Position numbers and translations under genes: made by a program
Notes under the pieces: generated by a model
Told to the model about the DNA's origin: nothing
The model's database searches: none
The model's input: only the letters and a program-made list of their open reading frames with translations
Shown: piece after piece, positions 9,608 through 17,721 of the stretch
Position numbering within the stretch: position 1 is the first letter of the stretch
Layout: every line of letters starts with the position of its first letter
Assembly: GCF_000714935.1 (NCBI RefSeq)
Contig: NZ_JMIR01000002.1
Location: 64,187 to 128,186, forward strand
Direction: 5' to 3'
DNA: 64,000 nucleotides
From: Tumebacillus flagellatus
GTDB lineage: Bacteria; Bacillota; Bacilli; Tumebacillales; Tumebacillaceae

Positions 9608-9637
9608 ATTGTATTGCAAATTCAGAAACCTTGGCAA
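9608..9637 (-). promoter_or_regulatory. SigA-type promoter of the amylopullulanase gene
   Basis: On the minus strand TTGCCA (9637-9632), an 18-base spacer and TACAAT (9613-9608). It overlaps the 3' end of the upstream gene and predicts a leader of roughly 90 bases holding the cre sites. Confidence 0.55.
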
Positions 9638-10185
9638 GCGGAAAAAACCGACTCAACACGCGTTCGGATCTCCGTCGGCAACGGCTGCTCCAGCGCTTTT
9701 TGCAACAAGTGCGGGTTGGCGAGTCCTTTTTTTTGAAAGTGTGCTTCAAGGGCTCCAACGCGAGGTTCGCGGCCCATGAGCAGATAGAGCACCAGCCAGT
9801 CTTCGGGTGCGCTGAGCGGGACTGATTGGGTGCCGACGGCGGCGTGCCCGACGATGTGCGCTTCATCAAACGGAAACAAATACTCTCCGCCCGCGTGCGC
9901 GAGCGTAAACCCGGCCATCATGTCGATTTCCATCCCGTCGACCTCAAACGTCCAAAACTGCTTCGTCAGATACGGCTGCTTCGTGACGCCCGGCCGGCCG
10001 GACCCCAGTTGCAGCAGGACTTCCTTGGCGCGCTGTGCATCGTCGAGTTTCACGAGCAAATCAAAATCCCGCGCTTGCTCCACCACTCCGTTTTGCAAAA
10101 GCATCCACGAAGCACCTGCGGCCCACGTGACACCGGCGGCGTTGAGGCAGCGTGCTGTTTTTTCAATCGCGTGTTGCATCTCCAT
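9622..10185 (-). CDS. Nucleotidyltransferase-fold protein of unknown substrate
   Basis: A 187-residue soluble protein. Near residues 20-45 it has GASWMLLQNG followed by ARDFDLLVKLDD, the G-S/W ... D-x-D layout of minimal nucleotidyltransferases (the kanamycin nucleotidyltransferase / MJ0435 superfamily). The first motif is GAS rather than the canonical GSx, so catalysis is uncertain. ATG at 10185 has GGAGG 12 bases upstream; an ATG two codons later is an alternative. It is last in a minus-strand series after the ywbE and kinase genes, but a terminator lies in between. Function cannot be named from sequence. Confidence 0.55.
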   Translation of the reverse strand: MEMQHAIEKTARCLNAAGVTWAAGASWMLLQNGVVEQARDFDLLVKLDDAQRAKEVLLQLGSGRPGVTKQPYLTKQFWTFEVDGMEIDMMAGFTLAHAGGEYLFPFDEAHIVGHAAVGTQSVPLSAPEDWLVLYLLMGREPRVGALEAHFQKKGLANPHLLQKALEQPLPTEIRTRVESVFSACQGF

Positions 10186-10227
10186 CTGTCAGATCAACCT
10201 CCAGTCATAAAAAACCTTGTGAAAGGG

Positions 10228-10258
10228 GAAAAAGACAGGGGCGTGTGCCCTGCCTTTT
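10228..10258 (-). terminator. Terminator after the ywbE-family gene
   Basis: On the minus strand AAAAGGCAGGGC, a four-base loop and GCCCCTGTCTTTTT form a stem with a T tail, directly after the stop codon at 10271. Confidence 0.75.
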
Positions 10259-10270
10259 CCATGTTTCTCG

Positions 10271-10477
10271 TTAGGGAGTTGTCGTCGTGATGATTTCCTG
10301 CACACGTCCGACTTGTCCGTTGGTGAGGCGCACTTTGATGCCGTGCGGATGATTCGGGGAGTTGGTCAAAATGTCCTTGACCACTCCGCGCGTTCGCTTG
10401 CCGGTGCGCTGGTCTTGCTTCAAGACGATATCGACCGTCAAGCCCGGTCGGATGTTGGTTCGTTTTTTGCCGTCGAT
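10271..10477 (-). CDS. ywbE: YwbE family protein, apparent ATC start
   Basis: A small basic protein of about 68 residues with the family core RPGLTVDIVLKQDQRTGKRT and HPHGIKVRLTNGQVGRVQEI. The role of YwbE proteins is unknown; the fold looks like a small beta-barrel that might bind nucleic acid. The start is odd. A strong AAGGAGG sits 8 bases before an ATC codon (10477), exactly where homologues would start (IDGKKR against MxGxxR), with no ATG, GTG or TTG there. An in-frame ATG at 10528 exists, but it lies inside the last codons of the kinase gene, has no SD, and would place the good SD inside the coding region. A noncanonical ATC start or an ATG-to-ATC sequence change are both possible. Confidence 0.75.
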   Translation of the reverse strand: MDGKKRTNIRPGLTVDIVLKQDQRTGKRTRGVVKDILTNSPNHPHGIKVRLTNGQVGRVQEIITTTTP

Positions 10478-10514
10478 GGGGATGACCTCCTTGGGTGAGT
10501 AAAAACCTCTCTCC

Positions 10515-12191
10515 CTAGAGTGCCACATCTTGCGCCGTTTGCAAAACCGGCAGCGTGATTTCCACCGTCGTGCCGACGCCTTCGCGGGAGTGAATCCGGA
10601 ACGTGCCGCGGTGGTCTTCGATGATCTTCCACGAGACGGTCAAGCCGAGGCCGGTGCCGGATTCCTTAGTGGTGTGGAACGGCTGGCCGATCTTCGAAAG
10701 CTGTATTTCAGGGATGCCGACGCCGTGGTCTTGCACGGTGACCCGCACTTCGTCCTCTCCCAACATCTGCACCCCGATCACGATCTCTCCGCCGTGCGGC
10801 ATCGCTTCGATGGCGTTTTTCAGAACGTTGATGAACACTTGCTTCAATTTGCTCTCTTCGCACGTCACGAGCGGCATCTGCTCGTCAAACTCCATCCGCA
10901 AGTCCACGTTGTGCAGATTCGCTTGCGCCTTGAGCAAAAACACCACTTTCTGCAAAATCACCCGCACGTCCTGTTGCTCAAAACTAAGCGCCCTCGGCTT
11001 CACCAGCATCATCAACTCGCCGACGATGAAATTAATCCGGTCGAGCTCCGAGAGCATCACTTCATAATAAGGAGCTTTCGACTTCGTCGTCTCGTCCGCC
11101 AACAACAACTGGAGTAACCCGCGCAACGTCGTCAGCGGGTTGCGGATCTCGTGCGCAATCCCCGCCGCCAACTGGCCGACGACCGACAGGGTATCCGAGC
11201 GGCGCATGAGCTCTTCGGTATTCTTCCGTTCGGTGATGTCGCGAAACGTGACGATCGCTCCGGCAACCGTTCCTTGCCAGAGCACCGGCACCGAACTGTA
11301 CTCCACCGGAAACGACGTGTCGTCCTTGCGCCAGAACACCTCGTCACTCTTCGACTCAATCCGCAACTCCCGCATCGAGATCTGGATGCGGCTTTCCTTG
11401 GACGAGCACGGGTCGCCGTTGGCGTTCGAGTGGTGAAACATCTCGTGCGAGTACAGCCCGATCAACTCGCTTGGCTCATACCCCAGCATCCGCGCTCCCG
11501 CCGGGTTGATGAAGATCATCCGCCCCTCAAAGTCCACGCCGAAAATCCCGTCGCTCGCCGTCTGCAAAATCAAATCGTTGTGCAAACTGAGCCGCTCAAT
11601 CTCTTCCCGCGCCCTCCGGCGGTCTTCCACCAACGATTTCGTGACCGTGACGTCTTGGAAGACGCTGAGCATCGCCCGCTGTCCTTGCCAGTCAATCCAG
11701 CTCCCTCTGCCGGAAATGTCGTGCAGGACGCCCTGCAAATCCACGATCACGCTCTCCACTTTGCCGCTGATCCACGCTTGGCGAAACGCCGCCAAGCACT
11801 CGTCCGCCGCGGCTTCGCGCTTGCGGACGGAGAATTCCCAGATTCCCCGTCCCAGCAACTCTTCCGGTGAATGAGCCTGCAAGAGTTGCGCCGCTTCTTG
11901 GTTGGCAAACACAATCCGGTCGTCGATCAGCACCAGCGTGCAGTACGGCGACGATTCCACGAGGTCGCGGTACTGCTTCACGCTCACCGCCAAGCGGTTC
12001 GCTTGCCATCTGCCCACATACCACAGCGGAACCAGCAACACGGCGGCCACGCTCATATCCAGCACGTATTCGTGCCAGCCTCCTTCCAGTTGCAGACGCT
12101 TGGGCAAACTGTCCAACACGCCAAACAGAAGGATCACGATCACTAAAGTCCAAACCCCCAATAAGACTTGCACCCACCCCGTACGATGCAT
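10515..12191 (-). CDS. Membrane-anchored PAS sensor histidine kinase (sporulation-kinase type)
   Basis: A 558-residue kinase. Two transmembrane helices lie near residues 7-27 and 44-61 with only a short loop between, so sensing is likely intramembrane or through cytoplasmic PAS domains at about 72-185 and 200-322. The HisKA phosphoacceptor is His347 in AAGIAHEIRNPLTT. The HATPase has an N box (INVLKNAIEAM), G1 (DHGVGIP), F box (GQPFHTTK) and G2 (GTGLGL). No response regulator is adjacent, typical of kinases feeding the Spo0F-Spo0B-Spo0A phosphorelay; that target is inferred. It starts 11 bases after the acylase gene ends, with a poor SD, so translation may be coupled to that gene. The true signal is unknown. 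Confidence 0.88.
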   Translation of the reverse strand: MHRTGWVQVLLGVWTLVIVILLFGVLDSLPKRLQLEGGWHEYVLDMSVAAVLLVPLWYVGRWQANRLAVSVKQYRDLVESSPYCTLVLIDDRIVFANQEAAQLLQAHSPEELLGRGIWEFSVRKREAAADECLAAFRQAWISGKVESVIVDLQGVLHDISGRGSWIDWQGQRAMLSVFQDVTVTKSLVEDRRRAREEIERLSLHNDLILQTASDGIFGVDFEGRMIFINPAGARMLGYEPSELIGLYSHEMFHHSNANGDPCSSKESRIQISMRELRIESKSDEVFWRKDDTSFPVEYSSVPVLWQGTVAGAIVTFRDITERKNTEELMRRSDTLSVVGQLAAGIAHEIRNPLTTLRGLLQLLLADETTKSKAPYYEVMLSELDRINFIVGELMMLVKPRALSFEQQDVRVILQKVVFLLKAQANLHNVDLRMEFDEQMPLVTCEESKLKQVFINVLKNAIEAMPHGGEIVIGVQMLGEDEVRVTVQDHGVGIPEIQLSKIGQPFHTTKESGTGLGLTVSWKIIEDHRGTFRIHSREGVGTTVEITLPVLQTAQDVAL

Positions 12192-12201
12192 GAAATTGGT
12201 C

Positions 12202-14595
12202 TTAGTTCACCGGGTGCAGATGGAGGCGCTGCGTGTTCGCCTCGTCTGCCTCCGCCTCGGCGAAGGAGCGGAACGCTTCATAGTCTCCCGTCTCCCAACG
12301 CGCGATGCGGTCGGTGTACCACGGTGTCGTCGGGTCTTCCGATTGACCGCCCGGATAGACGCTTTGACCGGTGTAATTCGGGTCGAGCGCCGCCACCATG
12401 CGGTAGGACGAGCCGAACGTCGCCAACATCCCCGGCCCGACGTTGATCGTAAACGTGTCGCCGTCTGCCGGAACCGGGCCGTAGCTCAACGACGGTTCGC
12501 CGAGAATCGAGCCGATGATGCGATGATGCACGCTGCCCCACGTCCATTGCGCGAGGTCGTCGCCCAGTTTTTCTTGGAGCGCTGCCACCGCTTGGGTGAA
12601 AGCTTTCTGCATCAAGTCCGGCGCCGTGCGAACCGCGCCCGTCGACGGATCGGTGAAGCAGTCGTGCTCCGGTTCGTGCAGCGTCCAGCGTTCGAGATTT
12701 TGGTTGAGCACGGAGTTCAGATAGTCGATCGGCGACGCGTTGTATTCCGCGACCGGCAGACCTGCCGGGACCATCCACGGGTCGAACGTTTCGCGCAAGT
12801 ACGTCGTCCAGAACGACCACCACAGCGTCGGCGCGACTTCGGAGGTGCGCATCTGGAAGTTCCATTGCGAGAGGGTTTCCAACGCTTGTTTCTCCAAGTC
12901 GGTGGTGGCGGTAAGCATGTTCACGGCGTGCGGAACGATCTTCGAGGCGAGATAATCGCCTGCGTCGTAGTGCATGGTTTTGAAGTCTTCCGGCGAGAGT
13001 TTGTCGCGGGACGCCAGCAGTTCGTAGACGCGGTTGGAACGGTAGCCCGGATCGAAGTTCGTCGCCGTGCCGAGATAGTACGGGTACTCGGCGGTTGCTT
13101 GACGCTGGTTGGAGGACGCCAGCATGTGCGAGTCCGGGTTGGTCGCCATCGGCATCGCGGCTTTCGGAACGATCCCGATGATGTCCGCTTCCCCGGTGCC
13201 CGGCATCGGCAGCCACGGTGTCACGCCTTCGCGGAACATCGCAAAGCGGCCGACGGTGGTGACCGCGATGTTGTTGTGGCGGTCGGCGCAGACCCAGTTC
13301 AGCGGCGTGCATTCACCCAGTTGAATCCACTCGCGGAAGCTGTGCACATCCTTGGCTTTCGTCGCATGATGGAACGCCGCCATGCCGCGGCTCGGCACGC
13401 CGTACAGCCAAGTCAGCGCATACGGAGCCCCGTTTCGCGTGACGATCGGGCCGTGCACCGAAGATTGGTACGTGTGCGAGACCGCTTCTTGTCCGCGCAC
13501 CTGAATGTCCGTCGTCGTGGAGAAAAAGTCGCGCCACGCGCCGTCCCAGAGGTACTGGTTCGGGTGTGCTTCGTCGGTGTGCTCTCTATAGAAGAAGTTC
13601 GATGCGTTCTGTCCTGCCGTCACGCCCCACGCCACGTCTTGGTTGCGTCCGACGAGCACGAACGGAATGCCCGGCACCGTCGCGCCGGTGATGTCGAAGT
13701 CCGGCGCTTCCATGTGCACGTGGTACCACACCGCCGGGAGCGTCAGCACGAGATGCGGGTCGGCCGCCAGAAGCGGAGTGCCCGTCGTGGATTTCTCCGC
13801 CGAGACGGCCCACGAGTTGGAGTGACGATCGCGCTTGTCCCGCAAGAACGGGATGTTGTGCACGCGGGAGAGAAATTCCACGCCGGCGTCAAGGTCGTTC
13901 GATTGTGCCGCCGCCGCGACCAGCTCTTCGGCGCTGGCGTTGGCTTGGGCGTGGAATTCACGGTAGTATTGCTCCTGCGAAATCGGGAACGGTTGGGGCG
14001 GGAGTTTTTCAAACGGTCCTTGGTCGAACGGTTGCTGCTCGTTTGGAGGCAGCAGCGGGAACAACTTCGCAAGGGTTTCCGTACCGAACTTCTCTGCGAT
14101 CAGCGAGTAGGCGACCGGAATTTCGGTGAGGGAAAGCAATTGGGACAGGACGGCGTTGCAGACGATGGAGTCTTGCGGCGTCCACGGTTCCGGGGTGTAG
14201 CCGAGCTGTTGGAAGAGCAGCGGCCACTGTCCGCCGGCGGTGTATTCGTCGATCACGGCGTTGACGCCGGCGGCGTACGCTTCCAGCACTTCGCGGGTGT
14301 CGTCGTGCTGGTGGAGCAAGTTCCACTCGCTCTCGGCGAGACGGGAGATGTTGATTTCGCGTTGGAATTTATCAGACTCCAGCATAGCCGGGCCGATGAG
14401 TTCCGACAGGCGGCCGGTGCCTTGGCGGCGCATGAAGTCCATTTGCAGCAGGCGGTTTTTGGCATGAAGATACCCGACGCAGAAGTACGCGTCGGCGTCG
14501 CTGTGCGCTTTCACATGCGGGGTGCCGTCCGGCTGGAGTACCAATTTTGCTTCTTGTTTCAGACCTTTGAGAGTGACACTTGTGTATGAACTCAT
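12202..14595 (-). CDS. Penicillin-acylase family Ntn-hydrolase without signal peptide
   Basis: A 797-residue homologue of penicillin G acylase and N-acyl-homoserine-lactone acylase. Family features: DADAYFCVGYLHAKNRLLQ followed by RRQGTGRLSEL in the alpha part; the predicted self-cleavage site just before Ser259 in RHSNSWAV, which would become the N-terminal nucleophile of the beta chain; then PLLAADPHL and VPGIPFVLVGRNQDVAWG. The length fits the family. Most relatives are exported, but this N-terminus (MSSYTSVTLKGLKQ) has no hydrophobic leader, so a cytoplasmic enzyme is expected. SD AGGAGG is well placed. Substrate is unknown: it could trim acylated amino acids, lipopeptides or signals. It lies directly upstream of a membrane histidine kinase gene. 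Confidence 0.88.
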   Translation of the reverse strand: MSSYTSVTLKGLKQEAKLVLQPDGTPHVKAHSDADAYFCVGYLHAKNRLLQMDFMRRQGTGRLSELIGPAMLESDKFQREINISRLAESEWNLLHQHDDTREVLEAYAAGVNAVIDEYTAGGQWPLLFQQLGYTPEPWTPQDSIVCNAVLSQLLSLTEIPVAYSLIAEKFGTETLAKLFPLLPPNEQQPFDQGPFEKLPPQPFPISQEQYYREFHAQANASAEELVAAAAQSNDLDAGVEFLSRVHNIPFLRDKRDRHSNSWAVSAEKSTTGTPLLAADPHLVLTLPAVWYHVHMEAPDFDITGATVPGIPFVLVGRNQDVAWGVTAGQNASNFFYREHTDEAHPNQYLWDGAWRDFFSTTTDIQVRGQEAVSHTYQSSVHGPIVTRNGAPYALTWLYGVPSRGMAAFHHATKAKDVHSFREWIQLGECTPLNWVCADRHNNIAVTTVGRFAMFREGVTPWLPMPGTGEADIIGIVPKAAMPMATNPDSHMLASSNQRQATAEYPYYLGTATNFDPGYRSNRVYELLASRDKLSPEDFKTMHYDAGDYLASKIVPHAVNMLTATTDLEKQALETLSQWNFQMRTSEVAPTLWWSFWTTYLRETFDPWMVPAGLPVAEYNASPIDYLNSVLNQNLERWTLHEPEHDCFTDPSTGAVRTAPDLMQKAFTQAVAALQEKLGDDLAQWTWGSVHHRIIGSILGEPSLSYGPVPADGDTFTINVGPGMLATFGSSYRMVAALDPNYTGQSVYPGGQSEDPTTPWYTDRIARWETGDYEAFRSFAEAEADEANTQRLHLHPVN

Positions 14596-14691
14596 TATAT
14601 AAAAGCCTCCTCTGCCTCTTCACAGCTTGAAATCCAAGTATTTACTTCGACAAAAACCGCCTTAATCTCCTTCACAAATGGGTAGTTTATG

Positions 14692-14735
14692 AAAAAAGGC
14701 TTGCTCCTTTACTGAATCGCAAAGGAAGCAAGCCT
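14692..14735 (-). terminator. Terminator of the toxin/immunity cassette
   Basis: On the minus strand AGGCTTGCTTCCTTT and AAAGGAGCAAGCCT pair around a ten-base loop and are followed by TTTTTT. It closes the three-gene minus-strand cassette. Confidence 0.85.
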
Positions 14736-14750
14736 GGTTGGTGTTGTGAA

Positions 14751-14978
14751 TCAAGAGAGTGTTTCCAGAATGGTACGATACAAATACTCGCAAGCCTCCG
14801 CTTCTGAATGAAATCTCCGCAACTGCGACTTCACGCCGCGTTCGCTATAATAGACTTCCCAAACGCCGTCTTCCTCGTTCAGACAGAATGCTTCGTTGGG
14901 TAACCCACCTGTTATCTGAAACAAGTGCTTCGGGACGCGCGTCACGTTCAATCTATGCTGTAGTTCACTTGTATTCAT
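14751..14978 (-). CDS. Small hypothetical protein, candidate immunity protein
   Basis: A 75-residue soluble protein with a compact alpha/beta look: a GGLPNEAFCL turn, the strand VWEVYYSERG and a C-terminal helix EAEACEYLYRTI. It has no signal peptide or membrane helix. It is the last gene after a WXG-type toxin gene, with its own SD (GAGAGG) 20 bases after the preceding gene. Immunity to the toxin is inferred only from this position and size, which are typical of polymorphic-toxin cassettes. Base composition is less GC-rich than the chromosome around it. Confidence 0.6.
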   Translation of the reverse strand: MNTSELQHRLNVTRVPKHLFQITGGLPNEAFCLNEEDGVWEVYYSERGVKSQLRRFHSEAEACEYLYRTILETLS

Positions 14979-14998
14979 CTTACCTCTCGCCCGTACAT

Positions 14999-15250
14999 TT
15001 AAGACTCAAATGACGTCCTATCCGGAAATTTCCCACCTTCCCTAACGAAGCAAACCGCGAGCCTCTGCGCTGCTCTATCAAAATAAAAAGCCGAAGGAAT
15101 ACTGGGATCAGGTAGTGATTCGAGCTCGGAGAATTTTCTAGTTTCTTTATTAAGCTCAATCTTTCCCATCACTTGCTCATTGGGGCCAAATTTATAGATT
15201 ACAGACGTTTCGTCTTCATGCTCTTTTATCAATAGTACATACGATGCCAA
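14999..15250 (-). CDS. Small hypothetical protein next to toxin gene, candidate immunity or accessory protein
   Basis: An 83-residue protein (MASYVLLIKEHEDE ... FYFDRAAQRLAVCFVREGG), with a strand-rich first half and an amphipathic helix in the second. It begins with TTG at 15250, two bases after the toxin stop codon; the SD GAGGAGGAG is made of the toxin's last codons (Glu-Glu-Glu), so the two are translationally coupled. Such coupling is usual for toxin-immunity pairs. Local GC is clearly below the regional value. No function is recognised. Confidence 0.6.
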   Translation of the reverse strand: MASYVLLIKEHEDETSVIYKFGPNEQVMGKIELNKETRKFSELESLPDPSIPSAFYFDRAAQRLAVCFVREGGKFPDRTSFES

Positions 15251-15252
15251 AG

Positions 15253-16340
15253 TTACTCCTCCTCAGGTGGATACCACGGTCTGCCGGATTTCACAGTTTT
15301 ATCGTGAGCTGTCCGATAATCGGTGTTAAAAATCCCTTCAAATCTAGACTCGAATAGCTCATGGTTCAATAAATCAAGATCATTTTGTTTGTGTGTTCCG
15401 TTTTGCAACCTCTCCCATGCTTGTGCAATCTCATAATCAGCCTCAAAACTACCTACTCCATGGTCTTTAATATGTTCCTTAAAGAACAAGTGATCTTTTA
15501 TTCTCTGTACTCTTTCTTCAGTCATTCCCGTATTCTTGGCAATAGCTTGTACATCAACATTTGATTTTCTAAATGACTCATACAATTCTTCCGCTTGGTC
15601 GAGTCTCTTGAGATAATCATCAACTGAAAGTTCTCTGCCCCCAGTTTGAATCGTTTCAGATACAGCTTCACTGGCTTCTTTTGAGGCCTCTATTGAGGCT
15701 GTTTCGACAGTTCCTTCAACTGCTTTCTTCCCTGCGTACTTCGCCAATCCTTTAGCCAGCCCGAAAACTCCTGTCAACGCGTCGTAGATCAGTTCCGGGT
15801 ATGGGTCTTCCTTCACGGCTCCGTGGTCCAGCGGTTTTTGCTGTTCGCGCTCCATCTCTTGATAGAGGTCTTTCTGCTTTTGATCACGGTGTGCCCGTTC
15901 GAAACCAATCGATACCAACGACAAAAGCTCATACAACTTCCCTGCCGCAAGGGAATCGGCTTGCATCGCTTCTTGGTCGGCTTGGTGGCGGAGGGATGCG
16001 GCTTGCCGGGCTAAGTTCTGTCTGTGGTGCAGGTCGTCAGGAGTATCTCCGCCGTACTCCCAACTCGCCATCTCAAAGCGCTCGGCTTGTCTGCGCAAAT
16101 CCAAGATTTGATCGATTTGACCAGCAAGAGTATTCAGGACTCCCGCTGCGCTTTCAAGGACCGTGGCGTTTTTGCTCAAACCCGGCGCCTGCGCTTCGAC
16201 GTGACCTTCAAACGTCTGCGCAGCCGTTCCGCTTCAGCCGCTGGCGACCAGATCGGACGTACGACTCAACAGTCGAGTCGCCTGCGAACGCAGTTCTTGG
16301 GCACCCGCTTGAAAGCGTGAAGCCGCATACAGGAGAGCAT
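15253..16340 (-). pseudogene. WXG100-type polymorphic toxin gene with nonsense codon in the WXG motif and lost start
   Basis: The open part from TTG 16179 encodes 308 residues, but the same frame extends upstream through a convincing WXG-type N-terminus: ALLYAASRFQAGAQELRS, a helix to DLVASG, then stop TGA (16236-16234) followed by SGTAAQTFEGH. The stop stands exactly where the Trp of W-S-G is expected (TGG to TGA). Further upstream no ATG, GTG or TTG opens this frame; ATG 16340 is out of phase by one base. The body continues as a helical carrier to about residue 130, then a pretoxin-like KGLAKYAGKKAVEG segment and a C-terminal domain with LNHELFESRFEG and YRTAHDKTVKSGRPW. The toxic activity is not recognised. 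The 3' half is AT-richer than the 5' half, a sign of module exchange. As written the export signal is lost. Confidence 0.7.
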
Positions 16341-16362
16341 TTCGTAAGTTTCTTCCTTCTCC

Positions 16363-16391
16363 TTGTCGCTTCCTGACACCCCTGCTACAAT
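16363..16391 (+). promoter_or_regulatory. SigA-type promoter of the MFS gene
   Basis: TTGTCG (16363-16368), a 17-base spacer and TACAAT (16386-16391), 47 bases before the preferred ATG of the transporter gene. Confidence 0.6.
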
Positions 16392-16437
16392 GGGGTGAAT
16401 TGCTTCAATGAAACTACACAAAACAGGGGTGGCAGAC

Positions 16438-17661
16438 ATGCTGGAATCACTTAGGGCGTATCCGCGCGCGTTGTGGATGATGGCTCTGAGCGTGACGATC
16501 TCTGCGATCGGGGAGAGTTTTCTGTGGCCGCTGACAACCGCCTATATTGAAACGTTCGGAAAAACGTTGACGGCAGCAGGCACCGTGCTCCTCTGCCAAT
16601 ACGCGACGATGCTGCTCGGCAACTTGGCGGGCGGCTGGCTGTTTGACCGCTGGAGCGGGCGCAAGACGCTGGTGCTCTCCATCACCGCCGCGATGTTGAT
16701 CCTCCTCGCCATGGGCACGTGGCGCTCGTTCCCGCTCTATGTCGGCCTGCTGATCGTGCTCGGCTTCTGCCAAGGCACGTTCTGGCCGATTCAACGGGCG
16801 CTCAGCACCGTCATCTGGCCCTCAGGCGGGCGGCGCGCGATCAACATGATCTATGTCGCCAACAACTTGGGCGTCGCCGTCGGCGCGGCAACCGGCGGGG
16901 TGCTGGCGTCGCACTCGTTTTCGATGGCGTTCTACGGCAACGCGCTTTCCTATCTCCTCTTCCTCGCGATTTTCATGAGCAACGTCTCCGAATCGCACGT
17001 GCAAACAGCAAAGTCCACCAAACCCGGCTCCGCTTCCCCATCGGGAGCCGCTCCCAAAGTCAAACGCGAAACGTGGGTCGCGCTCTGGCTGCTCACCATC
17101 GGGCTCGGCCTCATGGTCGTCACGTACAGCCAATGGCAGACCACGATGTCGATGTACGTGCAGTCGACCGGCATCTCGCTCTCCAGCTACAGCGTGCTGT
17201 GGACGGTCAACGGGCTGGTGATCGTGCTCTTGCAACCTCTCCTCTCCTGGTGCATCCGCACGTACTCGTGGTCGCTGCAGACACAGATCTTGATCGCCGC
17301 CGGACTGTTCGCGCTCGCCATGACCACCGTGATGTTCTGGCCGAGTTACGCCGGATTTGTGATCGGCATGGTGATCCTCACGATGGGCGAAATGCTCGCG
17401 TGGCCGGGCGTCCCCGCACTGGCGGCGGAGATGGCCGTTCCCGGACGCGAAGGCATGTTCCAAGGCATCGTCACCAGCGGACAATCGGCAGGTCGGATGG
17501 TCGGGCCGCTGTTCGGAGCCTTTCTGTTCGAAGCGGCGTCCGCTCAAGGCATGATCGGGTTCATGATCGTGCTCTGCGTGGTCGCGGCGGTATTTTTCCT
17601 GATCTACAACAAGTTCGGTTCTAAAAAATCATTTAGCGTCCCGCGAAATTTCGATGTCTAA
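16438..17661 (+). CDS. Major facilitator superfamily transporter
   Basis: A 407-residue polytopic membrane protein with about 12 predicted helices. The MFS motif A-like loop GGWLFDRWSGRKTLVL lies between helices 2 and 3. ATG 16438 is preferred because AGGGGTGG precedes it; an ATG 30 bases upstream lacks an SD. The second half begins after a proline- and serine-rich cytoplasmic loop (near residue 190). Most like multidrug or sugar-efflux MFS proteins; the substrate cannot be told. It has its own promoter and is divergent from the toxin cassette. Confidence 0.85.
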   Translation: MLESLRAYPRALWMMALSVTISAIGESFLWPLTTAYIETFGKTLTAAGTVLLCQYATMLLGNLAGGWLFDRWSGRKTLVLSITAAMLILLAMGTWRSFPLYVGLLIVLGFCQGTFWPIQRALSTVIWPSGGRRAINMIYVANNLGVAVGAATGGVLASHSFSMAFYGNALSYLLFLAIFMSNVSESHVQTAKSTKPGSASPSGAAPKVKRETWVALWLLTIGLGLMVVTYSQWQTTMSMYVQSTGISLSSYSVLWTVNGLVIVLLQPLLSWCIRTYSWSLQTQILIAAGLFALAMTTVMFWPSYAGFVIGMVILTMGEMLAWPGVPALAAEMAVPGREGMFQGIVTSGQSAGRMVGPLFGAFLFEAASAQGMIGFMIVLCVVAAVFFLIYNKFGSKKSFSVPRNFDV

Positions 17662-17721
17662 ATTCCAGAAGTAGGCTATAATCAGGGAGTATCATTTTTT
17701 CATAAGGGGGATTTTTTTCCA

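Noticed and set aside
12202-14589. Long plus-strand frame opposite the acylase gene
   Set aside because: Shadow of the acylase codons; no start signal and no recognisable domain.
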